NCBI RefSeq assembly: GCF_028747985.1
Contig: NZ_CP118108.1
Location: forward strand, 183,501 to 247,500
Direction of reading: 5' to 3'
Source: Paenibacillus urinalis
GTDB taxonomy: Bacteria > Bacillota > Bacilli > Paenibacillales > Paenibacillaceae
Length of the DNA: 64,000 bases
The position numbers and the translations under genes are program-made. How positions within the stretch are numbered: position 1 is the first letter of the stretch; the number at the start of each line of letters is the position of its first letter. This document shows, piece after piece, positions 26,838 through 35,934 of this stretch. Under the pieces are notes generated by a model, which ran no database searches, was not told the origin of the DNA, and was given only the letters and a program-made list of their open reading frames with translations.

Positions 26838-27476
26838 TTATCCCTCATGTGCGTCAAACATCGTTTTCGCATAAAAAACGCCGGAACCGTAAGCACCCGT
26901 ATTTTGAATGACCACATCCATCACAGGATTATAGGTTTCCTGACGAGACCAATCGCGCTGATATTCGAGCAGGACAGAGAGCCAGGTGACTGGAATAGCT
27001 CCAGCCTGAATCATCCGCTGCACGGCCATGTCATGAGCCTCTGTTGTTGTTCCACCCGAAGCATCTGTAACGATATATACCTCGTAACCGTCCTTAATGG
27101 CGGCCACTGTCGGAAATGCCAGACATACCTCCGTCCACAAAGCGGCCATAATCAGTTTCTTACGGCCTGTTTTTCTCACCGCATTTACAAAATTCTCATC
27201 TTCCCAAGAGTTCATAGAGGTGCGATCAATTGGTTTTTGCTCAGGGAACACCTCCTGGATATGCGGGTGAAGCGGTCCTGAGAAGGATTCGGAAGCCACC
27301 GTTGTCAGAATGATCGGAGCATTGAATACTTTAGCCGTCTTAGCCAATCCCACCGTGTTGTTAATAATGACCTGGCGATCAGCGCTTTGCGTGCCAAATA
27401 ACATCTGTGGCTGATGATCGATAAGGATAATAGCGGAGTTGTCTGGTGTAAGCAAATCTTCTTTGTCCTTAAACAT
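26838..27476 (-). CDS. Isochorismatase-family hydrolase (YcaC-like)
   Basis: Cysteine hydrolase of 212 residues. IILIDHQPQMLFG carries the catalytic Asp, ILTTVASESFSGP is the YcaC subgroup segment, and WTEVCLAFPTV holds the nucleophilic Cys. The start is taken at MFKDKEDLL, after GAAGGTGGG; the longer frame adds 25 unconserved residues. YcaC-type enzymes are of unknown substrate. It points away from an XapX-amidohydrolase-dioxygenase group, with which such genes are often found. Confidence 0.9.
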   Translation of the reverse strand: MFKDKEDLLTPDNSAIILIDHQPQMLFGTQSADRQVIINNTVGLAKTAKVFNAPIILTTVASESFSGPLHPHIQEVFPEQKPIDRTSMNSWEDENFVNAVRKTGRKKLIMAALWTEVCLAFPTVAAIKDGYEVYIVTDASGGTTTEAHDMAVQRMIQAGAIPVTWLSVLLEYQRDWSRQETYNPVMDVVIQNTGAYGSGVFYAKTMFDAHEG

Positions 27477-27749
27477 ATAAAAGTCCCACCTTCGCTCTAT
27501 TTTGGATACAGCAGACTTTAATCGGCTAAGCGATGTGCTGTTGTATGCCACTTATACTAGAAAAATAATCCATTTTAAACAATTGGCTTTTTTCTATAGG
27601 AAAGATAGGAAGAAATTATACCTTGAATATAAGTTTTTACTATATCAGGTATAGAGAGAGCCTTATTGATGCGTTTTGAAGCCTTCCCATAGAATGAAAC
27701 TATCAAAAACTTGTGTAAGATCAATTCTGAGCGTAAGGAGGTATTCTAC

Positions 27750-27923
27750 ATGTGGGGATCCATGATCTTGGCATTAGGCACAGGGATTGCAATCGGCATC
27801 GTGTTCCAATCGCTTCGTATACCCTCTCCCGCACCGCCATTCTTAGGCTTGCTAGGCTTATTCGGCATGTTCCTGGGGCAGCGATTAATTCCATGGATCA
27901 AACTCTGGCTATCCAGTAAGTAG
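27750..27923 (+). CDS. XapX domain small membrane protein (DUF1427)
   Basis: 57 residues: MWGSMILALGTGIAIGIVFQ, then LRIPSPAPPFLGLLGLFGMF and LGQRL. This glycine-rich hydrophobic pattern with PxPAPP is the XapX family, with two short membrane helices. AAGGAGG at 27735 fixes the start. It lies 27 bases before the amidohydrolase and is probably co-transcribed. Role unknown; the family often neighbours amidohydrolases and YcaC-like hydrolases, as here. Confidence 0.85.
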   Translation: MWGSMILALGTGIAIGIVFQSLRIPSPAPPFLGLLGLFGMFLGQRLIPWIKLWLSSK

Positions 27924-27950
27924 TACATAACATGTAAAGGGGGATATACG

Positions 27951-29792
27951 ATGTCCGAGCAAACGCGTGTTACAGAAGCAGAACTCATTATTCATAATGC
28001 GCACATGATTACAATGGACGAGGCGAATCCGATCGCTTCCGCTGCAGCCATCAAATCGGGCCGATTTATAGCCGTTGGAGAAGAGGCTGAAGTCATGCAG
28101 TATCAAGGGGCAGCAACCCGTATGGTAAACGCCAATAAGCGGATGCTGATTCCGGGACTGAATGATTCTCACATTCATCTGATTCGCGGTGGTTTGAACT
28201 ACAATCTAGAGCTTCGCTGGGACGGAGTGCCGTCGGTCGCTGATGCTTTGCGTATGCTAAAGGCTCAGGTTGACCGCACACCCGCACCGCATTGGGTTAG
28301 AGTTGTGGGTGGTTGGACAGAGTTCCAATTCAAGGAACGCAGAATGCCTACCCTGGACGAGATTAATCGCATCGCACCGGATACACCGGTGTTCATTCTT
28401 AATTTGTACCGTCAGGCCTTCTTGAATAAAGCGGCTCTTCGCGTAGTTGGCTATACGAAGGACACACCGAATCCACCAGGCGGCGAGATTCAGCGGGACA
28501 GCAAGGGGAATCCAACAGGGATGCTGATCGCAAGACCAAATGCAACGATTCTATATGCAACCTTGGCGCGAGGTCCGAAGCTGGGCTACGAGGATCAGCT
28601 GAATTCCACTCGCCTATTTATGCGGGAGCTCAATCGTTTTGGCATCACGAGTGTCATCGATGCCGGCGGCGGTTTTCAGAATTATCCGGATGACTATCAA
28701 GTATTTGAAGAGCTGGACCGACGGGAGGAGATCACGGTTCGCACGGCCTATAATCTCTTTACACAGAATCCGAATAAGGAGCTGGCTGATTTCGAGAAGT
28801 GGACAGCTTCATCCACCCCTTATACGGGAAGTGCTTATTACCGGCATAACGGTGCGGGTGAAATGCTCGTATACAGTGCGGCAGATTTTGAGGATTTTGT
28901 CGAGCCTCGCCCGGAGCTGCCTGCCGTTCTGGAGGATGAGCTGTTTGGGGTTACACAGCATCTTGTTTCGCAGCGGTGGCCATTCCGTCTGCATGCAACA
29001 TATGGAGAGTCGATCTCCCGATTCTTGGATGTATTTGAACGTGTGAATAAAGAGGTGCCTTTTAAGGATCTGCGCTGGATTCTGGATCATGCCGAGACCA
29101 TTCATGAGCGAGATTTAGAGCGGGTCGTAGCCTTAGGAGGATCGATCGCTGTCCAAAATCGGATGGCATTCCAGGGAGAGTATTTTGTTGACCGTTATGG
29201 GGCTGAGGCAGCCGAGAATGCGCCGCCGATTGCGAAGATGCTTACGGCTGGTCTGCGCGTAGGCGTTGGAACGGACGCGACTCGTGTGGCGAGCTATAAT
29301 CCATGGGTAGCCTTGTACTGGCTCGTAACGGGCAAAACACTCGGCGGACTCTCCTTGTATCCGGAATCCAACCGTGTGGAGCGCCATGAAGCGCTTCGGA
29401 TGTATACGGCAGGGAATGCATGGTTCTCCAAGGAAGAGGATGTCAAAGGGCAGATCAAAGCTGGTTATTATGCGGATTTTTCGCTGCTCTCAGCTAACTT
29501 CTTGAGTGTTCCTGAAGAGGAGATCAAAAAAATCGAATCGGTATTGACGGTAGTCGGAGGGAAGATCGTCTATGGCGTCGGCGAATTCCAGCATTTATCA
29601 CCTCTAGCTCCCAAAGCAAGCCCCGACTGGTCGCCGCATAACTATTACGGCGGGTACTATAAGACACCTATATCCGGAGGGACAAACGGCCAGCAAGTGT
29701 TAGATCAACAGCATCAACAGCTTCACCATCATCACAGATGCAGTCACCACCATGGCGGCGGATTCTGCGACTTGGATTGTTTTGTGTTCTAA
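27951..29792 (+). CDS. Metal-dependent amidohydrolase (YtcJ-like) with His-rich C-terminal tail
   Basis: 613 residues. The amidohydrolase-3 pattern: MLIPGLNDSHIHLIRGG (metal-binding HxH), LDHAETIHERDLERV, and GVGTDATR with the late Asp. Starts at ATG 27951 after AAAGGGGG. The last ~45 residues leave the fold and end in a tail rich in Gln and His (QQHQQLHHHHRCSHHHGGG) and Cys, a likely metal-binding or metal-storage extension. Similar tails are seen in proteins that must acquire nickel or zinc. Substrate unknown; it probably opens an amide or lactam. Confidence 0.88.
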   Translation: MSEQTRVTEAELIIHNAHMITMDEANPIASAAAIKSGRFIAVGEEAEVMQYQGAATRMVNANKRMLIPGLNDSHIHLIRGGLNYNLELRWDGVPSVADALRMLKAQVDRTPAPHWVRVVGGWTEFQFKERRMPTLDEINRIAPDTPVFILNLYRQAFLNKAALRVVGYTKDTPNPPGGEIQRDSKGNPTGMLIARPNATILYATLARGPKLGYEDQLNSTRLFMRELNRFGITSVIDAGGGFQNYPDDYQVFEELDRREEITVRTAYNLFTQNPNKELADFEKWTASSTPYTGSAYYRHNGAGEMLVYSAADFEDFVEPRPELPAVLEDELFGVTQHLVSQRWPFRLHATYGESISRFLDVFERVNKEVPFKDLRWILDHAETIHERDLERVVALGGSIAVQNRMAFQGEYFVDRYGAEAAENAPPIAKMLTAGLRVGVGTDATRVASYNPWVALYWLVTGKTLGGLSLYPESNRVERHEALRMYTAGNAWFSKEEDVKGQIKAGYYADFSLLSANFLSVPEEEIKKIESVLTVVGGKIVYGVGEFQHLSPLAPKASPDWSPHNYYGGYYKTPISGGTNGQQVLDQQHQQLHHHHRCSHHHGGGFCDLDCFVF

Positions 29793-29910
29793 AAGTAATA
29801 GTCCTATACGAAGCAGAGGCTGTGCACAGGCTGCCGTTCGATCGGCGGCCTGTTGATGGTTGCAAGAGCTTCCCCGTTTCTTACTAAGCATAACTTGGAG
29901 GTTGTTTATC

Positions 29911-30861
29911 ATGACTAAAAAAACAGCTGGAATTCATCACATTACATCGTTTGTGGGTAATCCGCAGAGAAACGTTGATTTTTACGCGGGGGTATTAGGT
30001 CTCCGGCTCGTAAAAAAGACCGTCAACTTCGATGCTCCCGAAGTATATCATCTTTATTTCGGCAATGAAGTGGGAAGTCCAGGCACAGCGATGACGTTCT
30101 TTCCATTCGATGGAGCCCGCCGCGGCAGAGTGGGAGGAGGCCAGGTTGGGCTCACAACGTTTGTGGTCCCGGCCGGAGCGTTGACATTCTGGGAAGAGCG
30201 ATTGGCTAAACTGAACGTTGAATTCAAGCGCACGCAGCGTTTCAATGAGACCTACCTGCAATTCAATGATAAGGACGGCCTGCAGCTGGAAGTGGTTGCG
30301 AGAGAAGAAGGGGCGTTAAGCAAGTGGTCCTATGGGGGCGTGCCAGCCGATAAAGCGATCAAAGGGTTTGGCGGAGCAGTGCTATACAGCACGAATCCCG
30401 AACAAACCCAGAATACGCTAAGAACCGTTATGGGCTTGGACAAAGTCGGCGAAGAGGGCGGACTGGTACGATATCGTTCCTATGGTGATCTTGGTAACAT
30501 CATCGACGTTAATGCTGAACCCATGGGATGGGAGAGTGAAGGCGCAGGCACCGTGCATCATATTGCATGGCGGGCACAGCATAGCGAGGATCATGTCATG
30601 TGGCGTGAGCATGTTGTGCAGCACGGTTTTCAAGCCACGCCAATTATTGATCGCCAGTATTTTAATGCGATATACTTCCGCGAACAAGGGGGAATCCTGT
30701 TTGAGATCGCTACCGACCCTCCAGGATTCGCAACCGATGAGCCTATGGAGAGCCTGGGGGAGAAGCTTCAGCTTCCACCTTGGTTGGAATCCCAGCGAGA
30801 CATTGTAGAGGGGAATCTTCTTCCCATTGAAGTTCGTGTGTTAGGCGAAGATATAAATTAA
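29911..30861 (+). CDS. VOC-family ring-cleaving dioxygenase (MhqO-like)
   Basis: 316 residues with two tandem VOC modules. The first begins GIHHITSFVGNPQRNVDFY, the second GFGGAVLYS. Likely Fe(II) ligands are His in GIHHIT, His in VHHIAWRA and Glu in ILFEIATDPPGF. Relatives such as B. subtilis MhqO cleave hydroquinone-type rings and give resistance to quinones. ATG 29911 follows TTGGAGG; an earlier frame has no ribosome binding site. It lies between the amidohydrolase and the GAPDH-like gene on the same strand. Confidence 0.9.
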   Translation: MTKKTAGIHHITSFVGNPQRNVDFYAGVLGLRLVKKTVNFDAPEVYHLYFGNEVGSPGTAMTFFPFDGARRGRVGGGQVGLTTFVVPAGALTFWEERLAKLNVEFKRTQRFNETYLQFNDKDGLQLEVVAREEGALSKWSYGGVPADKAIKGFGGAVLYSTNPEQTQNTLRTVMGLDKVGEEGGLVRYRSYGDLGNIIDVNAEPMGWESEGAGTVHHIAWRAQHSEDHVMWREHVVQHGFQATPIIDRQYFNAIYFREQGGILFEIATDPPGFATDEPMESLGEKLQLPPWLESQRDIVEGNLLPIEVRVLGEDIN

Positions 30862-30894
30862 AGATAAACCTAAGGAGATAAATAGGAGGATACC

Positions 30895-31896
30895 ATGGGG
30901 AAAATTGCGATTTTTGGATTCGGACGCATTGGAAGACAGCTGCTTCGTGCAGCACTGCTTAACGATTTATTTGTACCTTATTCCATCTCAGACATTAAAG
31001 ATGAAGCTGCGCTGGCTGCCTTGTTTGAAGTAGATACAAATTATAAGCGCTGGCATGAGCCTGTTCAAGGTAGTGAAGGACAAATTACGATAGGCGACCG
31101 TCACATCCACTACTTGAATGCAGCACAGGAAATCCCGAACTGGGGAGAGCTCGGTGTCGATCTGGTTATTGATTGCACAGGACGCGCGGTTACACGGTCT
31201 GCTGCAGAGCTCCATCTTCACCGGGGAGCCAACCGAGTGCTCGTAAGCGGTCCAAGCAAGAGCCTGGAGGATTGTGATGCAGTGCTCCTAAAAGGCATTA
31301 ACTTGTCCAGCTATGATCCGGTAGAGCATAAAATTATTAGTATGGCCAGCTGCACGACTAACGCCTTGGCACCTGTAGTTAAATTGGTCCAAGAGAATTA
31401 TGGGATCAAATATGGCTTATTCTCCACCGTTCATTCGTATACCAATACCCAATCATTGACCGATCAGCCGATGGAAGACCGCAGAGACTCCTGGGCGGCG
31501 GCGGAGAACATTATTCCTTCCTCATCTGGAGCTGCCAAAGCACTTAAGTTTATATGGAAGGATCTTCAGATCACAGGCAAAGCCTATCGAATTCCAACCC
31601 GAACCGGCAGTATTGCGGAATTGAATCTCATTACGGAGAAGCCGTGTACAGCGCAGGAGATCAATGATATGTTCCGCAAGGCTGCCCAAGAAGGCGAGTT
31701 AAAGGGCGTGCTGGATGTGCTGGAGGGAGAGTGGGCTTCTTCCCGTATCGTTGCAGATCCACATTCTTCAATTATTGATCTTCCGCTAACACAGGTTCAA
31801 GGCGAGCTCTTATCCGTGGCAGCCTGGTACGACAATGAATGGGGATATGCCTCCCGGTTAGCTGAAGTCGCTGCCTTTCTTGCGATCGAGCAATAA
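30895..31896 (+). CDS. Glyceraldehyde-3-phosphate dehydrogenase-like protein
   Basis: 333 residues: IAIFGFGRIGRQLLRAAL (NAD loop), SMASCTTNALAPV with the catalytic Cys, HSYTNTQSLTDQP and YDNEWGYASRLAEV. These are the GAPDH landmarks, but the sequence is a divergent paralogue: the usual NDP after the NAD loop is ISD, and RRDSWAAAENIIPSSSGAAKAL replaces the common RRARAAALNIIPTSTGAAKA. It could use erythrose-4-phosphate or another aldehyde. GAGATAAATAGGAGG precedes the ATG. Located with detoxification genes and not with glycolysis genes, so a special role is likely. Confidence 0.88.
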   Translation: MGKIAIFGFGRIGRQLLRAALLNDLFVPYSISDIKDEAALAALFEVDTNYKRWHEPVQGSEGQITIGDRHIHYLNAAQEIPNWGELGVDLVIDCTGRAVTRSAAELHLHRGANRVLVSGPSKSLEDCDAVLLKGINLSSYDPVEHKIISMASCTTNALAPVVKLVQENYGIKYGLFSTVHSYTNTQSLTDQPMEDRRDSWAAAENIIPSSSGAAKALKFIWKDLQITGKAYRIPTRTGSIAELNLITEKPCTAQEINDMFRKAAQEGELKGVLDVLEGEWASSRIVADPHSSIIDLPLTQVQGELLSVAAWYDNEWGYASRLAEVAAFLAIEQ

Positions 31897-31918
31897 GCTA
31901 ATGTGAATAAAATGAAAA

Positions 31919-31965
31919 GAAAGCATGCACCGGTAAAACTGAGGTTTCACGGGTGCATGCTTTTT
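31919..31965. terminator. Bidirectional terminator between GAPDH-like and MFS genes
   Basis: AAGCATGCACC at 31921 pairs with GGTGCATGCTT ending at 31962, flanked by A- and T-runs. It separates convergent genes. Confidence 0.85.
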
Positions 31966-31981
31966 GCCATTTTTCATAGAC

Positions 31982-33205
31982 TTAAATCGAACGGTTCGGC
32001 TGATGCTGATGGCCGGTTGCAGCAGGCGGCTCTCGAAGCGGAATTAACAGTGGAACGATCATGCTTAGACAGAGCAGGCCAGCCAGGATTTCAAATGTAA
32101 GTAGATGACCTCCCCTATCAATGAGATAAATGGAGAGTATAGGTCCGAGCGACGCACCTATAAATAGCATGAACATGTGGAACGAAACGGCAATGGCTCT
32201 AACCTCTCCTGCAAGCTGACCGATCAGCGAGATGAGGGCAGGAAGTGCAATGGCAACGCCCGTTGTGAATACGATGCTCATCAGGATCAGGAAGGTTAAA
32301 TTAGGCCAGACTCCGAGCAATCCGAGACCGATAGCTGCCAATAATAATCCGCTCCACAACACACGTTTCACCCCGTACTTGGCGACCAGTTTACCGTCGA
32401 ATGGAGACACCAGCATGCCGATAATACCTGCTGCCCGAATCCATAAAATATCCTCATGACTTAATTGAAATGGCGGACTCGTCAAGTAACTGCCGAGCGT
32501 CGTAAAATATCCAACCAGTGCAGTGAACAGGATCGTCGATATAATGTAGCAAAAAGGAAGTCCTTTGATCTGAAAAATGGTACCGATCCGGACGAATGAA
32601 GCAGCAATGCTGCCTCGCTGCCCATCATTCGAGTCGCTTGGAATTCCAAAGGTAATGATCACAAAAGATATGAGATAGATGCCGAACAAAAAATAGAATA
32701 CGTACGACCAGCTGAACGTGAACACGATGATACTGCTGTAAATTTGTCCGATGATACTGGCCATCAGGAAGGCGGTACTAATAAATCCGATAATCGTTAC
32801 TCGCTTCTTCGCGGGGAACATCTCCATGGCATAGGCTAGAACAGATGGGGGGAACATGGAAGCAGCCAAGCCTTGAAGACAACGCAAAGCAACAAGCCAA
32901 AAGAAGGATTGGACGGTGCCGATCAATAGTGTTGTGAAGGTTAGCAGCAGCAGCCCGGTAATCATCAATTTTTTACGTCCATATCGATCAGATAGAACCC
33001 CGAAGAGGAGTCCTCCGCCTGCGAAGGCAAAAGAGAATGCGCTGCCGACCCAAGCGGCTTGAGAGGAAGATACTTGGAATACTTCAGCGAATAGTGAGAT
33101 TAAAGGAATCGTTATGTAGACAGCGGAGACAACGATCAATGAACACCAGAACAAAATAATCGTAACGGATGAGCTAGGTGCGCGTTCTGTTGATAGACGG
33201 CTCAA
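31982..33205 (-). CDS. MFS transporter, drug/metabolite efflux type
   Basis: 407 residues and about 12 membrane helices. The GVLSDRYGRKKLMITG motif A between helices 2 and 3 is typical of DHA1-type proton antiporters. Start TTG 33205 lies behind GAAAGGGGGCAG. It is divergent from the alpha/beta hydrolase gene, separated by ~380 bases with a palindrome. Probable export of a small organic compound. Confidence 0.9.
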   Translation of the reverse strand: MSRLSTERAPSSSVTIILFWCSLIVVSAVYITIPLISLFAEVFQVSSSQAAWVGSAFSFAFAGGGLLFGVLSDRYGRKKLMITGLLLLTFTTLLIGTVQSFFWLVALRCLQGLAASMFPPSVLAYAMEMFPAKKRVTIIGFISTAFLMASIIGQIYSSIIVFTFSWSYVFYFLFGIYLISFVIITFGIPSDSNDGQRGSIAASFVRIGTIFQIKGLPFCYIISTILFTALVGYFTTLGSYLTSPPFQLSHEDILWIRAAGIIGMLVSPFDGKLVAKYGVKRVLWSGLLLAAIGLGLLGVWPNLTFLILMSIVFTTGVAIALPALISLIGQLAGEVRAIAVSFHMFMLFIGASLGPILSIYLIDRGGHLLTFEILAGLLCLSMIVPLLIPLREPPAATGHQHQPNRSI

Positions 33206-33373
33206 TGGCTGCCCCCTTTCTATGTGTAGTGCGTGTTTCGAGCCGAACCAAGGTGGGTTTCACCGATACAGTTAAGCATGGAACCCATTCAAATTTAATC
33301 CCCATTAATATTCTCCTTTACATGTAATTAAACCCATCTTATAAGCCGTATATATTCTGATCAATATGGAGCT

Positions 33374-33392
33374 AACTATATTTCATATAGTT
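33374..33392. promoter_or_regulatory. Palindrome in the divergent MFS/hydrolase control region
   Basis: AACTATAT and ATATAGTT are exact eight-base arms around TTC. It lies in the 33206-33584 intergenic stretch, which otherwise shows AT-rich sequence and no gene. TATGAT near 33516 could be the -10 for the hydrolase. A repressor of MarR or TetR type might bind here; no such gene is adjacent. Confidence 0.45.
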
Positions 33393-33584
33393 TTTATTTA
33401 TAGAATAATTTGATGTATTCACTTGATATGCTCATCCAATTTAAGGGTAATTACATATAGAAAAATCCTATAGAAGGTATAGTAAATTGCTAAAATACAA
33501 TACTTAAAAAAACCGCTATGATAATGATGAAAAAGGTCAGTGGTGGCTGACCCTAAAAAACTAAATCGAGAGGAACGTATAAAC

Positions 33585-34421
33585 ATGCCTAAATTAAATG
33601 TAGGAACCGAAAACGGACAACCGATTGAACTATATTTTGAGGATCTTGGTGCGGGTAAACCCGTCATTCTCATTCATGGCTGGCCGCTCAGCGGACGTTC
33701 TTGGGAGAAGCAGGTTCCAGCGCTTATCAACGCAGGCTATCGTGTAATTACTTATGACCGCCGCGGATTTGGACAATCCTCTCAGCCGTATAATGGATAC
33801 GACTACGATACGTTTGCAGCTGATCTTGATCAGCTGATTACACATCTGGATCTGAGCGATGTAACACTGGTCGGTTTCTCCATGGGTGGCGGTGAGGTTG
33901 CCCGGTACATTGGTACCTATGGAACGAGTCGTGTTAGAAAAGCCGTACTGGCAGGTGCTGTTCCTCCGTACTTCTACAAATCTGCCGAGCATCCGGAAGG
34001 GGGATTGGACGAAGCGACGATTCAAGAATTTCAAGCCGGCCTGACAGAAGACAGAATCGCTTTTCTCGATGGCTTCACGCATAACTTCTTTAAGGCAGGA
34101 GATCGAACAGATCTGGTCAGCGAGCCCTTCCGGTTGTACAATGTTGCCATTGCTTCTGCTGCTTCTCCAAAAGGAACGCTGGATTGTGTTGCTGCCTTCG
34201 GCCGGACCGACTTCCGTGAAGACTTGGCCAAATTCGATATCCCGCTGCTCGTCATTCATGGGGATTCCGATGCGGTCGTTCCGCTTGAAGTCAGCGGTCA
34301 GCTCTCGCATGAAGCCGTGAAAGGCAGTGAACTTGTTGTCATTGAAGGTGGACCACACGGCTTGAATGCGACTCACGCTGAGCCATTCAATAAAGCGTTA
34401 ATCGATTTCCTGAATAAATAA
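33585..34421 (+). CDS. Alpha/beta hydrolase, cofactor-free haloperoxidase-type
   Basis: 278 residues. PVILIHGWPLSGRSWEKQ (oxyanion hole), GFSMGGGEVARYIG (nucleophile Ser), IPLLVIHGDSDAVVP (Asp) and GGPHGLNATH (His) complete the triad. The pattern matches non-heme chloroperoxidases/arylesterases of this fold. ATG 33585 follows GAGAGGAACG; a longer frame from 33540 has no ribosome binding site. Stands alone between its promoter region and a strong terminator. Confidence 0.93.
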   Translation: MPKLNVGTENGQPIELYFEDLGAGKPVILIHGWPLSGRSWEKQVPALINAGYRVITYDRRGFGQSSQPYNGYDYDTFAADLDQLITHLDLSDVTLVGFSMGGGEVARYIGTYGTSRVRKAVLAGAVPPYFYKSAEHPEGGLDEATIQEFQAGLTEDRIAFLDGFTHNFFKAGDRTDLVSEPFRLYNVAIASAASPKGTLDCVAAFGRTDFREDLAKFDIPLLVIHGDSDAVVPLEVSGQLSHEAVKGSELVVIEGGPHGLNATHAEPFNKALIDFLNK

Positions 34422-34449
34422 ATGGATAAAAAGTAGATCTATATAATAG

Positions 34450-34505
34450 AAAGAATCGGTCCGCAGGCATCTAAAACGATGCTTCACGGGACCGATTCTT
34501 TTTTT
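34450..34505 (+). terminator. Terminator of the alpha/beta hydrolase gene
   Basis: AAGAATCGGTCC pairs with GGACCGATTCTT, with an inner GCATC/GATGC stem, followed by T8. Confidence 0.92.
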
Positions 34506-34551
34506 CTGCTCTGGACTTTATGGCTGAGCCTTTTCTGAATGCGAGAGGCGT

Positions 34552-34728
34552 CTAATGATAGTTATTCGATTCACTCTCGTTATATTTACCATTGCTGTCA
34601 TGCTGCGATTGCTTCCGGCGGTCATTGCGGGCTTGCTGCTTCTGCTGTGCATCCAGGCTGTTCACAGCCGTGGTTTCTAGATCTTTCACTTCATTTATAA
34701 GATTCTTGTCTGGTTGGTTCGTACTCAA
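34552..34728 (-). CDS. Small hydrophilic protein, function unknown (58 aa)
   Basis: A short gene read on the minus strand: TTG start at 34728 with AAGGAGGAC nine bases upstream, TAG at 34552-34554. The product starts MSTNQPDKNLINEVKDLETT and ends in a polar tail (SQHDSNGKYNESESNNYH). It is rich in Gln, Asn, Lys and Asp, with no hydrophobic segment, like many small sporulation-induced proteins of Bacillales. The good ribosome binding site and spacing are the main support; no family was recognised. Confidence 0.6.
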   Translation of the reverse strand: MSTNQPDKNLINEVKDLETTAVNSLDAQQKQQARNDRRKQSQHDSNGKYNESESNNYH

Positions 34729-34875
34729 TTGATGAGTCCTCCTTATCTAACTGAGATCGGTTTATGAGGTATATTATGTGCTGGCTTATATGCACCTATT
34801 CGTGCGAGGAGCAGATCTGTATTGCAAATTTCACTCGCAAGAGCAGCAAACGAAAACACATGAAAGCGACACATC

Positions 34876-34905
34876 AAAAAAGACCCAGCGATCGCTGGGT
34901 CTTTC
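34876..34905. terminator. Terminator of the sugar-acid operon
   Basis: AAAGACCCAGCG / CGCTGGGTCTTT around ATCG is a perfect 12-base palindromic stem. The A-run at 34876-34880 becomes a T-run on the minus strand, where it ends the pdxA-like gene. Confidence 0.88.
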
Positions 34906-34932
34906 ATGTGCAAGCTGCAGTCAAGCTAGGTA

Positions 34933-35934
34933 TTAGAGTCGATCCTTTGGAGCAAGCTCAATGGCAGAGCGGATCGCCGCCAGCATGCTCTTGTCTTCAG
35001 CAATATTTTTGCCTGCAATATCAAATGCTGTTCCGTGGTCGACAGAGGTGCGGATGATACCGCCTTTTAGTCCGACCGTAATGTTCACGCCTTCTTCAAT
35101 ACCCATGACCTTGATTGGCGCATGCCCTTGGTCGTGGTAGCAGGCAACAACGATATCAAAATCGCCTCTGCCAGCTCTAAAGAACAAAGTGTCAGCAGGG
35201 AGAGGACCTACTACATTAATGCCTTCCTTCTGGGCACGCTCAATGCCGGGCTGTAGCTTTTCTTCTTCCTCACCGTTTCCGAAGAGTCCATTCTCACCTG
35301 CATGAGGGTTGATTCCGCAGACCGCAACTCTCGGGTTGTCGAAACCGGCTTTCTTCAGCGTATCATGGGCAAGCTTAACGACAGTATACGTTCTATCCGG
35401 AGTAATGCTGTGGATGGCTTCAATCAGTCCCATATGGGTTGTCAGGTGGATGACCCGCAGGTTCGGAGTTGTCAGCATCATGGAGAAATCTTTGGTATCC
35501 GTGAGATCAGCCAAAATTTCAGTGTGTCCCGGATACAGGTGTCCGCCCTGGTGCAAAGACTCCTTGTTCAATGGAGCCGTACAGATGGAGTGGATCTTGT
35601 GCTGCTTCGCTAGGTCAATCGCTCTTGCCAGAAACTGAAAGGCTGCATCTCCTGCTACAGCAGATACTTCACCAAATTCAAGATCTGCAGGGACGAGATC
35701 CAGATCGATTACATCCACGGTACCAAATTCGTATTTCGCCTCAGATGGCTCCTGAATCGAACGTACCTTCAGATCTGAGCCGATGATTGGCAGAACTCGG
35801 TCTAATATTTTGGCATCCCCGATCACAAGAGGATTGCAGTTATCGTACATTTCCTGGTGGGCTAATGCCTTCATAATAATTTCGGGTCCGATGCCTGCTG
35901 CATCACCCATCGTAATTCCGACGGTTGGTTTCAT
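34933..35934 (-). CDS. pdxA2: PdxA2-type 4-phospho-sugar-acid dehydrogenase
   Basis: 333 residues of the PdxA family: VGITMGDAAGIGPEIIMKAL, TAPLNKESLHQGGHLYPGHTE (metal and substrate His) and ACYHDQGHAPIKVMG. Classical PdxA oxidises 4-phosphohydroxythreonine in vitamin B6 synthesis. When paired with a DUF1537 kinase, as here, the enzyme (PdxA2) oxidises D-threonate- or erythronate-4-phosphate, and decarboxylation gives dihydroxyacetone phosphate. The start overlaps the kinase stop (35931-35934), so the two are translationally coupled. The catabolic role is inferred from this pairing. Confidence 0.9.
   Translation of the reverse strand: MKPTVGITMGDAAGIGPEIIMKALAHQEMYDNCNPLVIGDAKILDRVLPIIGSDLKVRSIQEPSEAKYEFGTVDVIDLDLVPADLEFGEVSAVAGDAAFQFLARAIDLAKQHKIHSICTAPLNKESLHQGGHLYPGHTEILADLTDTKDFSMMLTTPNLRVIHLTTHMGLIEAIHSITPDRTYTVVKLAHDTLKKAGFDNPRVAVCGINPHAGENGLFGNGEEEEKLQPGIERAQKEGINVVGPLPADTLFFRAGRGDFDIVVACYHDQGHAPIKVMGIEEGVNITVGLKGGIIRTSVDHGTAFDIAGKNIAEDKSMLAAIRSAIELAPKDRL

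Noticed and set aside
31982..33205. MFS gene as ArsJ paired with the GAPDH-like gene (organoarsenical export)
   Set aside because: The two genes are convergent, separated by a terminator, no ars genes are near, and the MFS motifs are of general drug-efflux type.
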